In this document: piece after piece, positions 25,795 through 34,425 of the stretch
Numbering within the stretch: the stretch's first letter is position 1
Layout: every line of letters starts with the position of its first letter
Assembly: GCF_025685625.1 (NCBI RefSeq)
Contig: NZ_JAGSYI010000001.1
Location: 186,001-250,000 of the forward strand
Direction: 5' to 3'
Length of the DNA: 64,000 bases
Origin: Acidicapsa acidisoli
GTDB lineage: Bacteria; Acidobacteriota; Terriglobia; Terriglobales; Acidobacteriaceae
Notes under the pieces: model-generated
What the model was told of the DNA's origin: nothing
Seen by the model: the letters and a program-made list of their open reading frames with translations, nothing else
Database searches by the model: none
Made by a program: the position numbers and the translations under genes

Positions 25795-27363
25795 ATGGAC
25801 CGACAGCAGATGTTGGATCGCATGTCCCGGCGAGAGACTCCGTGGGACATGGTCATCATCGGCGGCGGCGCCACTGGCGTAGGCGTCGCCATCGATGCAG
25901 CCTCGCGCGGCTTCGAGGTCCTTCTGCTGGAGGCTCGGGATTTCGGAAAGGGAACCTCAAGCCGCAGCACCAAGCTCATCCATGGCGGAGTACGTTATCT
26001 CGAACAGGGAAACATCTCCCTCGTGATGGAAGCACTCAAGGAGCGAGGTCTGTTGCGCCAGAACGCTCCGCATCTCGTTCACGACCTCGCATTCATCGTC
26101 CCCAATTACTCATGGTGGGAAGCGCCCTTCTACGGCATCGGCATGAAGGTCTATGACCTGCTCGCAGGTAAGTACGGATTCGGCAGATCACGCATTCTCT
26201 CCGCCGAAGAAACCATCGAGCAGCTCCCTAACCTGCAGACCGATGGCCTTCGCGGAGGCGTCATCTACTACGACGGTCAGTTCGACGACACCCGCCTGCT
26301 GATCCACATGGCTGCCACCTCTGCGGATCACGGAGCCACGCTGTTGAATTATGCTCCCGTCCTTGAAATCACCAAAGGGGAGGATGGCTTTGCCGACGGC
26401 GTCATTTTGAAAGACGAAGAGAACGGGCGGCAGTTCAAAGCCGCTGCTCGCGTGGTCATCAACGCCACGGGCATCTTCGCGGATCAAGTGCGCCGCATGA
26501 CCGACCCCGATGCAAAGAAAATGATCGCTCCCAGCCAGGGAATTCATCTCGTCTTCGAGCGATCCTTCCTGCGCGCGGACGCAGCCATCATGGTCCCGAA
26601 AACCAGCGACGGGCGCGTCCTTTTTGCAATTCCCTGGCACGGCCATACAGTCGTCGGCACAACAGACACGCCGATTCAGGAGCCCAGTTACGAACCGCTC
26701 CCTTTTGAAGAAGAGATAGAATTCATCCTCGACACGGCGGCGCAGTTCCTCAGCCGCCCTCCCACTCGCGATGACATTTTGAGCGTCTACGTCGGTATTC
26801 GCCCGCTCGTAAAAGCAGAGGGAGATGGCGGCGAGAAGACATCCGCGCTTTCGCGCGATCATACGATTCATATCGACTCCGCCGGGCTGATCACCATCGT
26901 CGGCGGCAAGTGGACAACTTACCGGTACATGGCAGAGGATTGCGTCAACCACGCAATCACTCTAGGCAGACTTGAAGATATCCCGTGCATCACCAGATCT
27001 TTGAAACTCCACGGCTATCACGAAGCCTCGGAAGAACTGGGCAACCTATGGGTCTACGGCTCCGATGCGGAAGGTGTAAGAGCCATTGCGTCTGACGACA
27101 CAAAGCTGCTCGAACCGATGCATCCCGATCTCACCTATTGCGAGGCCGAAGTCCTCTGGGCCATTCGCCACGAAATGGCTCGCACCGTGGAAGATGTGCT
27201 TTCCCGCAGAACCCGCGCGCTCTTATTGAATGCCAGAGCTGCAATTTTGCTCGCACCAAAAGTGGCTGAGATCATGGCGAAGGAGTTAGGCGAGGATGCC
27301 GCGTGGGCAGCAAATCAGGTGGCCGCGTTTCGCGCCCTCGCCCAGAATTATCTCGTCCAATAA
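25795..27363 (+). CDS. glpD: Glycerol-3-phosphate dehydrogenase, FAD-dependent
   Basis: 522 residues. Oxidises sn-glycerol 3-phosphate to dihydroxyacetone phosphate at the inner membrane, passing electrons to quinone. The FAD-binding Rossmann loop is VIIGGGATGVGVAIDAASRG (20-39), followed by the GlpD signature SSRSTKLIHGGVRYLEQGN. The C-terminal DAO_C domain holds LHPDLTYCEAEVLWAIRHEMA-like residues (with MHPD) and RRTRALLLNA. 49 bp behind the GH2 gene and only 2 bp from the convergent kdpC stop. The matching kinase glpK is 17 kb away in this window. Confidence 0.95.
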   Translation: MDRQQMLDRMSRRETPWDMVIIGGGATGVGVAIDAASRGFEVLLLEARDFGKGTSSRSTKLIHGGVRYLEQGNISLVMEALKERGLLRQNAPHLVHDLAFIVPNYSWWEAPFYGIGMKVYDLLAGKYGFGRSRILSAEETIEQLPNLQTDGLRGGVIYYDGQFDDTRLLIHMAATSADHGATLLNYAPVLEITKGEDGFADGVILKDEENGRQFKAAARVVINATGIFADQVRRMTDPDAKKMIAPSQGIHLVFERSFLRADAAIMVPKTSDGRVLFAIPWHGHTVVGTTDTPIQEPSYEPLPFEEEIEFILDTAAQFLSRPPTRDDILSVYVGIRPLVKAEGDGGEKTSALSRDHTIHIDSAGLITIVGGKWTTYRYMAEDCVNHAITLGRLEDIPCITRSLKLHGYHEASEELGNLWVYGSDAEGVRAIASDDTKLLEPMHPDLTYCEAEVLWAIRHEMARTVEDVLSRRTRALLLNARAAILLAPKVAEIMAKELGEDAAWAANQVAAFRALAQNYLVQ

Positions 27364-27365
27364 CT

Positions 27366-27932
27366 CTACTTCGTCAGTGCGTCCAGATCGAGATTGAGTT
27401 CCAGCACATTCACCCGTGGTTCGCCAAGAATACCTAGCGTGCGTGAAGTAATATGCGCAGCGACCAGCTTGTTCACAGCTTCGTCGCTCAGATGGCGGGC
27501 CTGTGCAATACGATGAACTTGATAGTAGGCCGAGTCGGGAGTGATATCCGGATCGAGTCCCGAGCCGGAAGTCGTGACCAGATCAATCGGTACAGGCTTG
27601 CCCGGATTTTGCGCTTGCAGTTTGTCGATATCGCCCTGAAGGCGTTGGACAAGCTTCTGGCTCGACTGGGCGAGGTTAGAGCCACCAGAGCTGGTGGCGT
27701 CATAGCCATTGCCCGCAGCCGACGGTCGCGGATGAAAATAGCGGTCGCTGATGAAGCTCTGGGCCAGCAAAGATGAGCCGATAACGTGGCCATCCTTGAG
27801 AATGAGGCTACCACTGGCTTGATGTGGAAAGAGCGCGCCGGCGATGCCTGTGAGAACAAGTGGATAAGCGAATCCCAGCAGCACAGTCGTTACCAGCGTG
27901 AAACGAATAGAAGTCTTCCAGACGGAATGCAC
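27366..27932 (-). CDS. kdpC: Potassium-transporting ATPase KdpC subunit
   Basis: 188 residues starting from GTG with AAGGAG upstream. KdpC is the single-span periplasmic chaperone of the pump: one helix (RFTLVTTVLLGFAYPLVLTGIA) then the conserved GSLILKDGHVIGSSLLAQ, RYFHPRPSA and the DLVTTSGSGLDPDI motif near the middle. Ends TLGILGEPRVNVLELNLDLD, the usual family terminus. Last gene of kdpFABC, 11 bp behind kdpB. Confidence 0.97.
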   Translation of the reverse strand: MHSVWKTSIRFTLVTTVLLGFAYPLVLTGIAGALFPHQASGSLILKDGHVIGSSLLAQSFISDRYFHPRPSAAGNGYDATSSGGSNLAQSSQKLVQRLQGDIDKLQAQNPGKPVPIDLVTTSGSGLDPDITPDSAYYQVHRIAQARHLSDEAVNKLVAAHITSRTLGILGEPRVNVLELNLDLDALTK

Positions 27933-27943
27933 AGCGATTCTCC

Positions 27944-29977
27944 TTAAGCCAAATGTAGGGCTACAAGCACCAGGTCAATGGCCTTGATACCGATAAAGGG
28001 CACGATAACGCCCCCGAGGCCATAAACCAGCAGGTTCTGGCGAAGCAGCACCGCTGCAGCTTTGGGTTCATACTTGACTCCCTTGAGAGCCAACGGAATA
28101 AGAGCAATGATGATGACGGCGTTGAATATGACCGCCGACAGAATCGCAGACTGCGGCGTAGCCAGGTGCATGATATTCAGCGCATTCAGCACCGGGAACA
28201 CACCCGCAAACATCGCCGGAATGATGGCGAAATACTTGGCCACATCGTTCGCAATGGAGAAAGTAGTAAGCGCACCTCGGGTCATGAGCAACTGCTTGCC
28301 GATCTCAACAATCTCGATTAACTTTGTCGGGTTCGAATCGAGGTCAACCATGTTGCCCGCCTCTTTTGCTGCCTGCGTCCCCGAGTTCATCGCGACTCCC
28401 ACATCGGCCTGTGCCAGCGCGGGAGCATCATTGGTGCCATCCCCGGTCATCGCAACAAGCTTCCCCTTAGCCTGCTCGCGCTTAATCAGGTCCATCTTAT
28501 CCTTGGGTTTGGCCTCGGCAAGAAAGTCATCGACGCCAGCCTCACGGGCAATCACGGCCGCAGTGAGCGGATTGTCGCCAGTAATCATGATGGTGCGAAT
28601 ACCCATGGCGCGAAGCCGCGCGAGACGATCCTTCAATCCACCCTTGACGATGTCTTTCAGATAGATGACGCCCAGTGCGGTCGAATTCTCGGCAACCACC
28701 AAAGGCGTGCCGCCAGCGCGGGCAATTTCGTCCACTTGTTCCCGCACCTTGCGCGGCAGGCTTGAGCCCTGTTCCTCCAGGAAATGAGTAATCGCGTCAA
28801 CCGACCCCTTGCGAATGCGCGAGCCGGGCAAGTCGACACCAGACATGCGTGTCTGCGCTGTAAAGGGCACAAACTCCGCATGGATGCTGGAAAGATCGCG
28901 ACCGCGCAGACCGTATTTCTCCTTGGCCAACACTACGATGGAGCGACCCTCCGGCGTCTCGTCCGAGAGCGACGAAAGCTGCGCTGCGTCCGCCAACCGC
29001 TCGTTGCTTACATCCGGCGCGGGATAGAACTCCGTCGCCTGACGATTGCCAAGTGTGATCGTGCCGGTCTTATCCAGCAACAAGGTGCTCACGTCACCCG
29101 CGGCCTCAACAGCGCGTCCGCTCATCGCCAGTACGTTGTACTGCACCAGCCGGTCCATGCCCGCAATGCCAATCGCCGAAAGCAACCCGCCAATCGTCGT
29201 TGGAATCAGGCAGACTAGCAGTGAAACCAGCACAAAGATGGTCTGCGGCGCCTTGGAATAGATCGCAAACGGCTGCAGTGTGACTACCGCCAGCAGAAAG
29301 ATAATTGTCAGGCCCGAAAGCAGAATGCTCAACGCAATTTCGTTTGGCGTCTTCTGCCGCGTAGCGCCCTCGACCAGGGCGATCATGCGATCCAGAAAAG
29401 TCTCGCCCGGATTGGAAGTAATTTTGACCTTGATGAAGTCCGAGAGCACTTTCGTGCCTCCGGTCACAGCCGAACGGTCGCCGCCTGCCTCTCGAATCAC
29501 CGGAGCCGACTCTCCCGTAATGGCCGACTCGTCCACCGAAGCCACCCCCTCGACCACTTCACCATCGCCGGCGATGAAGTGCCCAGCCTCGACGTAAATC
29601 AAGTCACCGGCGCGCAACAAGCTGCTGGTCACGTCTTCGAGCACGCCATCGGCGTTGTACTTGCGTGCGATCGTCTCGCCTTTGGCCTTGCGCAGCGTAT
29701 CGGCCTGAGCCTTACCCCGACCCTCGGCCATTGCCTCCGCAAAATTCGCAAAGAGCACGGTGAACCAGAGCCATAGCGTGATCTGAAGATTGAATCCAAG
29801 GCCAGCGCGATGATGGATCGCGTCGTCAATGAGCAATGCCGTCGTCAGCACGCTGCCCACTTCCACCACAAACATCACCGGATTCTTCACCATCAGCCGG
29901 GGATTGAGTTTGCGCAGTGCATCCACGGATGCCTGACGCAGAATATCGGTGCTCCAAAGACTCTTTTTGTCTGCCAT
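27944..29977 (-). CDS. kdpB: Potassium-transporting P-type ATPase KdpB subunit
   Basis: 677 residues. Catalytic P-type subunit that energises K+ import. Actuator loop TGES (154-157), phosphorylation site [13 protein letters not shown] with Asp 302, nucleotide-domain [11 protein letters not shown] and KGSV, hinge [17 protein letters not shown], and the transmembrane [19 protein letters not shown]. Length and all key residues are normal. It follows kdpA by 14 bp and precedes kdpC by 11 bp. Low potassium normally induces such operons through KdpDE, whose genes are not in this window. Confidence 0.97.
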   Translation of the reverse strand: MADKKSLWSTDILRQASVDALRKLNPRLMVKNPVMFVVEVGSVLTTALLIDDAIHHRAGLGFNLQITLWLWFTVLFANFAEAMAEGRGKAQADTLRKAKGETIARKYNADGVLEDVTSSLLRAGDLIYVEAGHFIAGDGEVVEGVASVDESAITGESAPVIREAGGDRSAVTGGTKVLSDFIKVKITSNPGETFLDRMIALVEGATRQKTPNEIALSILLSGLTIIFLLAVVTLQPFAIYSKAPQTIFVLVSLLVCLIPTTIGGLLSAIGIAGMDRLVQYNVLAMSGRAVEAAGDVSTLLLDKTGTITLGNRQATEFYPAPDVSNERLADAAQLSSLSDETPEGRSIVVLAKEKYGLRGRDLSSIHAEFVPFTAQTRMSGVDLPGSRIRKGSVDAITHFLEEQGSSLPRKVREQVDEIARAGGTPLVVAENSTALGVIYLKDIVKGGLKDRLARLRAMGIRTIMITGDNPLTAAVIAREAGVDDFLAEAKPKDKMDLIKREQAKGKLVAMTGDGTNDAPALAQADVGVAMNSGTQAAKEAGNMVDLDSNPTKLIEIVEIGKQLLMTRGALTTFSIANDVAKYFAIIPAMFAGVFPVLNALNIMHLATPQSAILSAVIFNAVIIIALIPLALKGVKYEPKAAAVLLRQNLLVYGLGGVIVPFIGIKAIDLVLVALHLA

Positions 29978-29991
29978 ATCTGCCTACTGCC

Positions 29992-31734
29992 TTAGAAAAG
30001 CTGCCCGGAGTGCAGCAAAAGATGTTCGAGGATCGGACCCAGGCTCAGAGCCGGGAAGAAGGTGAGCGCGCCCATGATGAGAATCACCGATATCAGCAGC
30101 ACCGTGAAGAGCGGCGTATTCACCGGGAACGTGCCCGGCGAAGGCGGCACGCTCTTCTTTTGGGCCAGATTTCCGGCCAGGGCAAGCACCGGAATCGCCA
30201 TCAGGAAGCGCCCACCGAGCATCGCTCCGCCCAGCGTCACGTTGTACCACCAGGAGGTGGTGACACCTAGTCCGGCGAATGCCGAGCCATTATTGCCCAC
30301 TGCGGATGTGAAAGCGTAAAGAATCTCAGTAAGTCCGTGGGGGCCGTTATTGGTCAAAGCGGCAAGCCCAACACTCGGCCAGAGCGCGAAGATCGCCGTG
30401 AGCACCAGGATGATCAGCGGAAAGATGAGCACATACAGCATGGCCATCTTGACGTCGTAAGACTCGATCTTCTTGCCGAGATACTCTGGCGTCCGGCCGA
30501 CCATCAGTCCGGCGATGAACACCGAAAGAACCACAAAAATCAAGATGCCATAGAGCCCGGCGCCGACGCCGCCGAAGACCACCTCGCCAAGCATGATATT
30601 GGTGAGCACCACCATTCCACCCAGCGGGGTAAAGGAGTCATGAACGCCATCAACGGCGCCGCAACTGGCGTCCGTTGTGATCGTGGCAAACAGCGAGCTC
30701 TGCGCGATGCCAAATCGCACCTCTTTGCCTTCCATATTGCCGCCCGGCGCCGTGGAACTCGCCGCCTGTGCTGCTCCGTGAATCAGCGGATGCGGTTGCG
30801 ATTCAGCCCAATAAACTGCACTGAATCCCACAGCAAAGAGCACAAGCATCGTCGCAAGCACCGCCCACCCGTGACCGGGCGAACCCGTCAACCGACCCAG
30901 CGTCACTGTCAGCGCGCCCGGAATCACGAAGATCGCCAGGATCTGTAGCAGATTCGTAAATGGAGTCGGATTCTCAAACGGATGCGCGCTGTTGGCATTG
31001 AAGAAGCCGCCGCCATTTGTCCCAAGCATCTTGATCGCTTCCTGCGAAGCAACCGGCCCCTGCGCAATCGTCTGCGATTGCCCTTCGAGCGTGGTCACCT
31101 GGGTATAAGGATGCAGATTCTGCGGTACTCCGTGCCATACGAGGAGGAGCGCAAACACCACGCAACCCGGCACCAGCACGTATAGAATGCTGCGCGTCAC
31201 GTCCACCCAGAAATTCCCAATGGTCGACGCGCTCGTCCGCTTGATGCCCCGCACCAGCGCAACCGCGACCGCAATGCCCACCGCCGCCGAGAGGAAATTG
31301 TGATACGCCAGAGCGCCCATCTGCGTTAGGTAGCTCATGGTCGTTTCAGGCGTATAGGACTGCCAATTCGTGTTGGTCGTGAACGACGCAGCCGTGTTCC
31401 ACGCCAGTGCCTGCTCTACTCCCGGCAGTTTTTGCGGATTCAGCCAGCTTACCGCCAACATTCCCCAACCCTGCGTCCGTTCAAATACGTAGGTCAAAAG
31501 CATGCTGACTGCGGAGAACCCCAGCATCGCGCAGGCGTACTCACGCCAGTTCATCTCCTGGTCCGATTTCACTCCGCTCAGCTTGTAGATGAATTTCTCG
31601 ATCGGCCGAAGGATTGGATCAAACCATGTGCGTTCTCCCTCGAGAACGCGGGCAAGATAAATACCGATTGGCCGAACCGACGCTAGTAACAGAACGGCAT
31701 AAACTGCAAACTGCAACCAACCATTTCCAGTCAT
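29992..31734 (-). CDS. kdpA: Potassium-transporting ATPase KdpA subunit
   Basis: 580 residues. K+-binding and translocating membrane subunit, related to the KtrB/TrkH channels. It has about ten helices and four selectivity-filter loops, seen as AASFTTNTNWQSY, LGTNGGGFFNANSAHPFENP, ATITTDASCGAVDGVHDSF and TSAVGNNGSAFAGL. The start ATG directly abuts the TAA of kdpF (TAAATG). First large gene of the operon. Confidence 0.97.
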   Translation of the reverse strand: MTGNGWLQFAVYAVLLLASVRPIGIYLARVLEGERTWFDPILRPIEKFIYKLSGVKSDQEMNWREYACAMLGFSAVSMLLTYVFERTQGWGMLAVSWLNPQKLPGVEQALAWNTAASFTTNTNWQSYTPETTMSYLTQMGALAYHNFLSAAVGIAVAVALVRGIKRTSASTIGNFWVDVTRSILYVLVPGCVVFALLLVWHGVPQNLHPYTQVTTLEGQSQTIAQGPVASQEAIKMLGTNGGGFFNANSAHPFENPTPFTNLLQILAIFVIPGALTVTLGRLTGSPGHGWAVLATMLVLFAVGFSAVYWAESQPHPLIHGAAQAASSTAPGGNMEGKEVRFGIAQSSLFATITTDASCGAVDGVHDSFTPLGGMVVLTNIMLGEVVFGGVGAGLYGILIFVVLSVFIAGLMVGRTPEYLGKKIESYDVKMAMLYVLIFPLIILVLTAIFALWPSVGLAALTNNGPHGLTEILYAFTSAVGNNGSAFAGLGVTTSWWYNVTLGGAMLGGRFLMAIPVLALAGNLAQKKSVPPSPGTFPVNTPLFTVLLISVILIMGALTFFPALSLGPILEHLLLHSGQLF

Positions 31735-31824
31735 TTAGAACTTCTCCGGAAACAACAGCGTCGCAATCAGGTAACCCAAAAGCAACACTGATAAAACAAG
31801 AACCACTATCGTTACGATATTCAT
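31735..31824 (-). CDS. kdpF: KdpF small stabilising subunit
   Basis: 29 residues: MNIVTIVVLVLSVLLLGYLI, then ATLLFPEKF. One transmembrane helix with the family's typical YLxxALLxPExF end. KdpF binds KdpA and stabilises the KdpFABC complex. The stop codon touches the kdpA start, as in other kdpFABC operons. GGG lies 4 bases ahead of the ATG. Confidence 0.9.
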   Translation of the reverse strand: MNIVTIVVLVLSVLLLGYLIATLLFPEKF

Positions 31825-31828
31825 CCCG

Positions 31829-31915
31829 TTACCTCAACTTCTGGCATGCATGAACGTAACTGAAGGCCAACACGAAGAAGGCCACTGTAAACAACACCAT
31901 CCAAAAGTCCTGCAT
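31829..31915 (-). CDS. 28-residue membrane peptide upstream of kdpF
   Basis: Reads MQDFWMVLFTVAFFVLAFSY, then VHACQKLR, and stops 4 bp before the kdpF ATG. A single hydrophobic helix with a charged, Cys-containing tail. Similar tiny membrane frames just before kdpF occur in several non-enteric kdp operons, from memory. GGAG is 13 bases upstream of the ATG. It may be an extra pump subunit or a leader; translation is inferred from its composition and tight spacing. Confidence 0.55.
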   Translation of the reverse strand: MQDFWMVLFTVAFFVLAFSYVHACQKLR

Positions 31916-32083
31916 TTTCGATCCCATTCTCCACAAACCAGGACTGGAAGCAGCCGGCTTGTGCCAGTAATATCGATCCCCCGAACAATCCTAGCCCACA
32001 CGCGAAGCAAATAAACTCGCGCCGCAAGGATTGCGCCCTTCATTTATCTTGCGGACCTCTGGGTCAGGCTTGACTAATGCTTT

Positions 32084-32101
32084 CGTAAGGAAAACGTAAA
32101 G
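32084..32101 (-). promoter_or_regulatory. 11-bp-spaced direct repeat, possible OmpR-family/KdpE site
   Basis: CGTAAGG at 32084 and CGTAAAG at 32095 are repeated at 11-bp spacing; on the kdp strand this reads TTTACG then CTTACG. OmpR-class response regulators such as KdpE bind direct repeats one helical turn apart. It lies about 170 bp upstream of the first kdp reading frame. Confidence 0.3.
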
Positions 32102-32219
32102 GGAACTCTCCTGATGTCGCAAAAATCAAATAACTCAAACATTTGAAGTGCGAAAGAGCTACCCGGGTGTGGCTCAAAACCGGCCCAAACATAACTGAGC
32201 CCTCGGATGATAAATTGAT

Positions 32220-32230
32220 TTGGTAACCGA
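32220..32230. promoter_or_regulatory. UxuR/ExuR-like inverted repeat
   Basis: TTGGTAACCGA: half sites TTGGT and ACCGA around one base, one mismatch from symmetry. Known UxuR/ExuR operators have TTGG...CCAA arms. It lies 58 bp before the GTG of the hexuronate operon. No regulator gene is adjacent. Confidence 0.3.
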
Positions 32231-32288
32231 TTCCGGCGCGGGCTGGTCGCCCTATCCGAGTGGCACTATAAGCATTAGAGGAAGAACC

Positions 32289-33929
32289 GTGACAATACCC
32301 AAGACAATCCAGCTCGACCCGCGTGACAACGTCCTCGTCGCCCTGGCGGATCTGCCTGGTGGCGAACGAGTGGTTCACTCCGGCGAAACCTATACGCTCA
32401 AAGCGTCGATTCCCGCAAAGCACAAATTCGCGATGAAGGATTTCCCAGTGGGGTCGGAAATTGTCATGTATGGGGTGATCGTCGGCCGCGCCCGAGAGCC
32501 CATTGCGATGGGCGGACTGCTCACAACCCAGAATGTCGCACACGATGCCGCCGGTTTTCAGGCTAGAAATGCAGCCTACGCATGGACTGCCCCGGATATC
32601 ACGCCGTGGGCTGGCCGCACATTTAACGGTTATCATCGCCCCGACGGCCAGGTAGGAACGCGCAACTACTGGCTCGTCATCCCGCTCGTCTTCTGTGAAA
32701 ACCGCAATGTCGACACACTGCGCGAGGCCTTTGAAGAGGAACTCGGCTATGGCAAGCCCAAGCTCTACCGCCAGCAGGTTCGCGAGCTACTGGAAGAGTA
32801 CCGCGGCGCGGGATCAGAGGGGCAGTCGGCGCAAAAGGAAGCCAGCCAATCGCCTGCTCGCATTTTCCCGAATGTCGACGGAATCAAATTCCTGCTCCAT
32901 CAAGGCGGATGCGGCGGCACACGCGATGATTCGCGGGCCCTCTGCGGCCTGCTCGCGGGCTATATCCACCACCCCAACGTGGCCGGGGCAACGGTTCTGA
33001 GCCTGGGATGCCAAAACGCGCAAGTCTCCGATCTTCTCGAAGAGCTCAAACTGAGAGAGCCGTCCCGGTCGAAGCCGGTATTGATCTTCGACCAGCAGAA
33101 GTCAGGCCTGGAATCGACCATGCTCTCGAACGCAATTCGGGAAACGTTTCAGGGACTGATTGAAGCAAACAAGATTGAGCGCAAACCAGCTCCGCTCTCC
33201 AAATTGACCATTGGGTTGAAATGCGGAGGGTCAGACGGATTCTCAGGCATCTCGGCCAACCCGGCGATCGGGCGCGTATCCGATATGATCGCCGCCCTTG
33301 GCGGAAAGTCGCTCCTGTCGGAGTTCCCCGAGCTATGCGGAGTCGAGCAGAGCCTCATCAATCGATGCGCTAACGACACCAGCTCAGATCGCTTCATCCA
33401 GCTCATGCGCAGCTACGCCGCGCGCGCCAAGGCAGTCCATTCCGGTTTTGAAATGAACCCCTCGCCCGGCAACATTCGCGATGGCCTGTTGACCGACGCA
33501 ATGAAGTCTGCGGGCGCGGCCCGAAAGGGCGGTACATCCCCGGTCAACGATGTTCTCGATTATCCGGAATACGTCCGAACCCCCGGCCTGAGCCTGCAAT
33601 GCACACCCGGTAATGATGTTGAGTGCGTAACCGCCCAGGTCGGCGCCGGAGCGAACATCGTCCTGTTCACCACCGGACTCGGCACCCCGACCGGCAATCC
33701 GATCACCCCAGTGCTCAAACTCGCGACTAACACCAAGCTAGCGCAGCGCATGTCGGATATCATTGACATCGATACAGGCCCAATCATCGAAGGCCAAAAC
33801 ACAATCGAATCAATGGCAGACGCGATTCTGGAACTCATCATCAGCGTTGCGGACGGGACCACACACACAAAGGCAGAATCACTCAGGCAAGACGATTTCA
33901 TTCCCTGGAAGCGCGGTGTATCCCTATAA
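32289..33929 (+). CDS. uxaA: Altronate/galactarate-type dehydratase (UxaA family)
   Basis: 546 residues from GTG 32289, which has AGAGGAAG six bases upstream; the frame is open to a TTG at 32220, but that lies in the operator-like region. An N-terminal SAF domain (about 10-90: DNVLVALADLPGGERV, KASIPAKHKFAM) is fused to the iron-dependent dehydratase body with GYHRPDGQVGTRNYWLVIP, HQGGCGGTRDD, LGCQNAQ, GLKCGGSDGFSG and a terminal FTTGLGTPTGNPI. It dehydrates altronate (or galactarate) to 2-keto-3-deoxy sugar acids. First gene of the five-gene operon ending with the transporter. Confidence 0.87.
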   Translation: MTIPKTIQLDPRDNVLVALADLPGGERVVHSGETYTLKASIPAKHKFAMKDFPVGSEIVMYGVIVGRAREPIAMGGLLTTQNVAHDAAGFQARNAAYAWTAPDITPWAGRTFNGYHRPDGQVGTRNYWLVIPLVFCENRNVDTLREAFEEELGYGKPKLYRQQVRELLEEYRGAGSEGQSAQKEASQSPARIFPNVDGIKFLLHQGGCGGTRDDSRALCGLLAGYIHHPNVAGATVLSLGCQNAQVSDLLEELKLREPSRSKPVLIFDQQKSGLESTMLSNAIRETFQGLIEANKIERKPAPLSKLTIGLKCGGSDGFSGISANPAIGRVSDMIAALGGKSLLSEFPELCGVEQSLINRCANDTSSDRFIQLMRSYAARAKAVHSGFEMNPSPGNIRDGLLTDAMKSAGAARKGGTSPVNDVLDYPEYVRTPGLSLQCTPGNDVECVTAQVGAGANIVLFTTGLGTPTGNPITPVLKLATNTKLAQRMSDIIDIDTGPIIEGQNTIESMADAILELIISVADGTTHTKAESLRQDDFIPWKRGVSL

Positions 33930-33983
33930 CAAACGGCCGCATCGTAAGCGGCCCGCTAAATAGACGCCCGAGTTGGAGTCGGC

Positions 33984-34373
33984 ATGATCAAAAGCGGAAT
34001 TCTCAATCCGGCAATCAATTCTTTACTGAGCCGCGTGCGGCATACAAATACCCTTGTGATTGCCGACCGCGGATTTCCCTTCTGGCCGCATATCGAAACC
34101 GTGGATATTTCGCTCGTCGACGATGTGCCCCGCGTCATGGATGTTTTGGAAGCGATCAAGAATAACTACTCCATCGGCCGTGTATTCGCGGCAGAAGAGT
34201 TTCTCGCTGTTAACTCCCCACAAACAACAAGCAGCCTCGAAAACGCCCTGCTGGGGATTCCAATTACCTTCGAACCGCACGTCGAACTAAAAAGACGTGT
34301 GCCTCACGCCATCGGATTGATTCGCACTGGCGACACGACGCAATACTCCAATCTCATTCTCGAATCAGCGTAG
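33984..34373 (+). CDS. RbsD/FucU family sugar mutarotase
   Basis: 129 residues. Family landmarks: K-x-G-ILNPAINSLLSRVRHTNTLVIADRG at the N-terminus, the FEPHVELKRRVPHAIGLIRTGD block and the closing TQYSNLILE. These proteins interconvert sugar anomers (D-ribose pyranase, L-fucose mutarotase). The GHTD of RbsD is RHTN here, so the usual catalytic His (H of GHTD) is kept while Gly and Asp are changed. Placed between a dehydratase and UxuA, it may be a mutarotase for uronates, which is inference. 54 bp after uxaA, 52 bp before uxuA. Confidence 0.85.
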   Translation: MIKSGILNPAINSLLSRVRHTNTLVIADRGFPFWPHIETVDISLVDDVPRVMDVLEAIKNNYSIGRVFAAEEFLAVNSPQTTSSLENALLGIPITFEPHVELKRRVPHAIGLIRTGDTTQYSNLILESA

Positions 34374-34425
34374 AATGCGGCCCGCACCAGGCACCGCAAT
34401 CAAATCCCCATCACGGAGTGCCCCA

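Larger units (their letters stand above)
31916..32288. other. Divergent spacer between kdp and hexuronate operons
   Basis: 373 bp with no convincing gene. It should carry both promoters. Two regulatory candidates are visible: CGTAAGG/CGTAAAG direct repeats at 32084-32101 and a TTGGT-type inverted repeat at 32220-32230, annotated separately. Confidence 0.55.

Noticed and set aside
32220-32288. TTG at 32220 as the start of the dehydratase
   Set aside because: The first 23 codons overlap an operator-like site and have no family similarity, while GTG 32289 has a good AGAGGAAG ribosome site.
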